Source of the DNA: JALYXS01 sp051003795 | GTDB taxonomy: Bacteria; Acidobacteriota; Terriglobia; Bryobacterales; Bryobacteraceae | Assembly (NCBI GenBank): GCA_051003795.1 | Contig: JBPCKZ010000019.1 | Span: forward strand, 1 to 55,533 | DNA length: 55,533 nt | Reading direction: 5' to 3' | In this document: one piece after another, positions 52,949 to 55,533 of the stretch | Position numbering within the stretch: position 1 is the first letter of the stretch | Layout: every line of letters starts with the position of its first letter | The notes under the pieces: generated by a model | Database searches by the model: none | Seen by the model: the letters and a program-made list of their open reading frames with translations, nothing else | What the model was told of the DNA's origin: nothing | Made by a program: the position numbers and the translations under genes

Positions 52949-54328
52949 CTAGGTTGAACCTTTACTTTCGCCATCCGCGGCGCCGAGGCGGCGCACCCGC
53001 ATGAACCACGGCTTTCCATCGTACCGTTCGGCTTCGGACATGTAATAGACCTCGACCGTCTCGGTCTGCCCGCCGCAAAGCAGTGCATAGTGGTCGTCCG
53101 GGATCTTTTCGTGCCGCACGATGCCATCTTCCGCCGTGCGGCTGCGAATCCGCCGCCCTAGAGTCAGTCCCTGAATCTCGTACTCCTGGTTCGCGAGCAC
53201 TTTCTCGAAACTATCGTCGAAGAGCTTCAGGAAGATGAAGCAATCGCCGGATTCCCGTCCGGATTCGCAGGGCGATCCGGTTGCAAGCCGGTGATAGAAG
53301 CGGCACGCGAAGGTGTCGCCGTCCTCGAGGAAGGTACGGCGCCTGCCGGGGAGCCGCAGGCCACGTCGCGCTTCGCCGTCGGACCAAAAACGCTTGCGGC
53401 ATCCGGCGGTCGCTTCTTTGGCTCGCGGGCAGGGCCACCTGGCGGGCTCGACCAGACTACCGGGCCGGAACAGCATCACCATGACGCGCCTATCGGGACC
53501 GTATGCCGCATTTCGGTTGTCCTTCGATTCCTGTTTTTCGAAGTTCCGTTCTTCTTCCCGGGACAGCAGCAGCACCGGGTTAAACTCGCCGCAGCCCTGG
53601 TAATCGCCCTTTCCGTCGGCATCGGCCCCGCGGGCGAGGAAATCCTCGTTAGCCTTCAGTTTGAAATCGGCTCCGCAGAGCGTATCCATGTAGGCAAGGA
53701 AGAGCGCCTTGCGCGTCGCGGCGTCCGCGCGCCCGGTCGATGGAAGCCCGTTCTTCGATTGGAACGCGCTCACGGCGGGCTCGATCTTCCCGCTATCTCC
53801 CGCCGGACACCCCTGAGCCGCCAGCATCGCCGAGAGTTCCCGGTTGCCCCACTTGTCGCCCCCGGCCGGGTTCGAGAACAGCCGCTCCCACAGGGAAGCG
53901 TCGCGGATCAGCAGGCCGTAAATCGCGGTGGCGCGGCGCCCGCTCAGCGCCTTGTTGTACTCGTCGTCGCCCGATGGATCGGCGTGGCCGAACACCGAAA
54001 GCGCCGGATACAGGCTGGCGACAGGCCCGGGCGGGCCGGCTCCCTTCGAAATTTTGTGCTCCTCCCGAAGGAGTTTGAGCAGCTTCAGCTCTTCGGCCGT
54101 TTCGGGCTGCACGAACGAGGAATCGAAGGCGAAGCGAACGTCGTCCACGCGCCAGCAAGCCACCGGGATTAGCGGCGATCGTATCCGATTGCGCTCGTCC
54201 GCGGTCGCGGGCGCGACGAAGAATTCGGGCGACGCCGGCGCGGGAATAGCGGCCGCAAAACCGCCGGTCGAGAATTCGTGAAAACGCGGACGCCGTTCGT
54301 CGTCGCCGGTCATCTTCTCGCCGGACAT
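52949..54328 (-). CDS. OmpA-like and peptidoglycan-binding domain protein
   Basis: A 459-residue protein without a signal peptide. An OmpA C-like domain (about 58-142) shows RFAFDSSFVQPE and GHADPSGDDEYNKALSGRRA, the diaminopimelate-contacting signature. A PG_binding_1-like domain follows (about 160-212; AVSAFQSKNGLPSTGRAD). The C-terminal 240 residues form a cysteine-bearing region (C218, C246, C300, C310, C342, C354, C363) with a FLARGADADGKGDYQGCGEF stretch, not assigned to a named family. Its ATG is 1 base after the LysM stop. Two wall-binding modules and no export signal suggest a structural or adaptor part of a delivery machine. Confidence 0.78.
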   Translation of the reverse strand: MSGEKMTGDDERRPRFHEFSTGGFAAAIPAPASPEFFVAPATADERNRIRSPLIPVACWRVDDVRFAFDSSFVQPETAEELKLLKLLREEHKISKGAGPPGPVASLYPALSVFGHADPSGDDEYNKALSGRRATAIYGLLIRDASLWERLFSNPAGGDKWGNRELSAMLAAQGCPAGDSGKIEPAVSAFQSKNGLPSTGRADAATRKALFLAYMDTLCGADFKLKANEDFLARGADADGKGDYQGCGEFNPVLLLSREEERNFEKQESKDNRNAAYGPDRRVMVMLFRPGSLVEPARWPCPRAKEATAGCRKRFWSDGEARRGLRLPGRRRTFLEDGDTFACRFYHRLATGSPCESGRESGDCFIFLKLFDDSFEKVLANQEYEIQGLTLGRRIRSRTAEDGIVRHEKIPDDHYALLCGGQTETVEVYYMSEAERYDGKPWFMRVRRLGAADGESKGST

Positions 54329-54329
54329 C

Positions 54330-54989
54330 TTAACAACCGTAAACGGACTTCAATTTCGCCTGTGTTTGCGGGCCGCAAACGCCGTCCACGGCAAGATGGT
54401 TGTCGCACTGGAACTCTTCGACCGCCGATAGTAACTCATCCGCATCGGGTTCGGCATTCACCGGACTGCGGTAGTACTCCAGATTCGCCAGCCGTCCGAG
54501 CCATCCCGACGGCTCGTCGATTGGGTCCAAATATCCTATGCGCAGCGGCAACTCCCAGTCCGCGGTCACGGTGCCGCCGTGGCCCTCCGCGGTCTCTCGA
54601 ACCGAAAGAGTGGCCTCGACATCAAACGCTCGAATGGGTTGGTCCAACTCGCCTTCGCCCGAGGTGACCAGCGGAGTTCTATCGAGGTCCATGAGAAGCT
54701 CGCATGGCGCTCCCGCCACCGGTTTTTCGAATTGGCGCTCGAGGACGATCCGCAGCGACAAGGGCCGCGTCGAGAGGCGAAATGAATGGCGGCTATCGGT
54801 GTTGCGGGATAGAGACTTCGCCGTCTTTTCCGGAATGAACAAGGAATCCCCAGGAAGCAGAATGTTGGGGCTGGTTCGCTTACGGAGCTTCGCATTTTCA
54901 GGGTGCCGCCATATGGTCTCGTAATCGTGGAAGCCGTAGAGTCGGGCGATGCCGGAAAGATGTTCGCCCTGTCGAATCTTGTGGTACAT
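54330..54989 (-). CDS. LysM and peptidoglycan-binding domain protein
   Basis: A 219-residue protein. The LysM domain is at the very N-terminus (about 3-52; KIRQGEHLSGIARLYGF, LLPGDSLFIPE), with no signal before it. A beta-rich middle (about 65-165) leads to a C-terminal peptidoglycan-binding domain (about 185-218; AVEEFQCDNHLAVDGVCG). From memory, similar signal-less LysM proteins occur beside phage-tail-like or type VI modules; this was not searchable here. It is the first gene of the cassette, with a possible promoter at 55065-55093. Confidence 0.8.
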   Translation of the reverse strand: MYHKIRQGEHLSGIARLYGFHDYETIWRHPENAKLRKRTSPNILLPGDSLFIPEKTAKSLSRNTDSRHSFRLSTRPLSLRIVLERQFEKPVAGAPCELLMDLDRTPLVTSGEGELDQPIRAFDVEATLSVRETAEGHGGTVTADWELPLRIGYLDPIDEPSGWLGRLANLEYYRSPVNAEPDADELLSAVEEFQCDNHLAVDGVCGPQTQAKLKSVYGC

Positions 54990-55064
54990 GGCTAGCTAGC
55001 TCCCGAGAGGGTGCGGCGGCATCGGCTGCGAATGGCGTTCCGCGCCTTGGGATTGGCGTTTTTC

Positions 55065-55093
55065 AGTGTACAGGAGGGAGTTACAAGTCGCAA
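55065..55093 (-). promoter_or_regulatory. Possible promoter of the LysM-OmpA-protease cassette
   Basis: On the minus strand TTGCGA (55093-55088), 17 bases, TACACT (55070-55065), each four of six against consensus. A transcript would start near 55058, giving a leader of about 70 bases before ATG 54989. Tentative. Confidence 0.3.
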
Positions 55094-55181
55094 CGGGAAG
55101 ATTCCGGCGTGTCGTTAACATGTGTTTTGTCCGCTCTAACCAAAATGTGGCGAAGCTGGGGTTGTGACAAACCCGAGCTCG

Positions 55182-55533
55182 ATGAACACCGCGGCAGTGG
55201 AGCAGACCATGAAAGTACGGGACGTAATTTTGAAGGCGATGGCGAAAAAGATTAACTGGCTGGAAGCGGCCGAAATCGTGGGAGTCTGCGACCGGACGAT
55301 GCGCCGAATGCGCGAGCGCTACCAGGAATTCGGATACACCGGGCTATTCGATCAGCGGAGGGGGAAACGGAGCACGCATTGTGTGCCGATGGAAACGGCC
55401 GAGCGGTGGCACGATTTCATCGTGATTTTGGACGATGCCACGAGCGAAATTTACTATGCGCAACTGGTGGAAGAGGAATCGACTCGCACGGTGATGGCGG
55501 CGTTGCGCGAAGTGATCGAAACGCAAGGACTGT
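55182..55533 (+). pseudogene. ISNCY-type transposase, internally deleted and cut by the window end
   Basis: The 117 readable codons begin with a helix-turn-helix part (VRDVILKAMAKKINWLEAAE, VCDRTMRRMRERYQEFGYTG, LFDQRRGKRSTH) typical of ISNCY transposases. At about residue 74 the sequence jumps from METAE to RWHDFIVILDDATSEIYYAQ, a block that in the family, as I recall it, lies about 90 residues further on. The skipped part should contain the first catalytic Asp (LHIDGS region), so the enzyme is presumably dead unless this is a true short variant. The element's left end may lie near 55110-55130 (tgtcgttaacatgtgttttg); no target duplication can be seen. Confidence 0.72.

Noticed and set aside
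51209..54989. A complete contractile injection system
   Set aside because: No sheath, tube, baseplate, spike or AAA+ gene is within the window; only possible associated proteins are seen.

Overview
The window looks like a piece of an Acidobacteriota chromosome, most likely Bryobacterales (Solibacter-like). The basis is the GC-rich sequence, the several large Oar-type TonB-dependent receptors (TBDRs) that begin with a carboxypeptidase-regulatory-like domain, the acidobacterial-style SecF insertion and ISNCY transposase, and a dispersed palindromic repeat whose translation fakes N-terminal extensions on neighbouring genes. The taxonomic call is inference from gene content; no rRNA or tRNA gene is visible.

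Layout. (1) 1-9161, plus strand: envelope energetics. secD-secF, tonB-exbB-exbD-exbD and a TPR lipoprotein lead directly into a bifunctional (p)ppGpp synthetase/hydrolase and a DUF971 protein. (2) 9356-14362: divergent ttcA and an operon rsmB-rpe-bamD-like-response regulator-yajQ. (3) 14363-20220, plus strand: a 543-base gene-poor gap, a TBDR split by a frameshift, an alpha/beta hydrolase and a DEAD-box helicase. (4) 20217-23728, minus strand: rsmE, two calcineurin-like phosphoesterases and lpxA, then divergent ruvA, a PhyH-like dioxygenase and a PilZ protein. (5) 26150-35498, minus strand: a tight five-gene operon of GH67-like hydrolase, GT-C-like membrane protein, ACS-type MFS transporter, BNR/sialidase-fold protein and a (frameshifted) TBDR. 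It resembles a glycan or uronate scavenging locus. (6) 35643-39639: penicillin-acylase family protein, then a FecR-domain protein with two uncharacterised partners, one of them extremely cysteine-rich. (7) 39664-45498, minus strand: argS, class-V aminotransferase, Uma2, accA, a zinc-ribbon membrane protein and a Tat-exported TIM-barrel protein. (8) 45603-51124: small secreted protein, TPR protein, an internally deleted TBDR relic and an intact 1169-residue TBDR. (9) 51209-54989, minus strand: a three-gene cassette of metzincin-type protease, OmpA/peptidoglycan-binding protein and LysM/peptidoglycan-binding protein, none with a visible signal peptide. (10) 55182-end: start of an ISNCY-type transposase that has lost its middle.

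The most promising candidate for an undescribed system is the LysM-OmpA-metzincin cassette. Its products carry cell-wall-binding and protease motifs but no visible export signals, which suggests delivery by a particle or dedicated secretion machine not encoded in this window. The uronate-type operon, the FecR/Cys-rich trio and the dispersed palindromic repeat come next. Several genes here are visibly broken (two TBDRs by a one-base loss, one TBDR and one transposase by in-frame internal deletion), so this stretch is either decaying or contains assembly errors.
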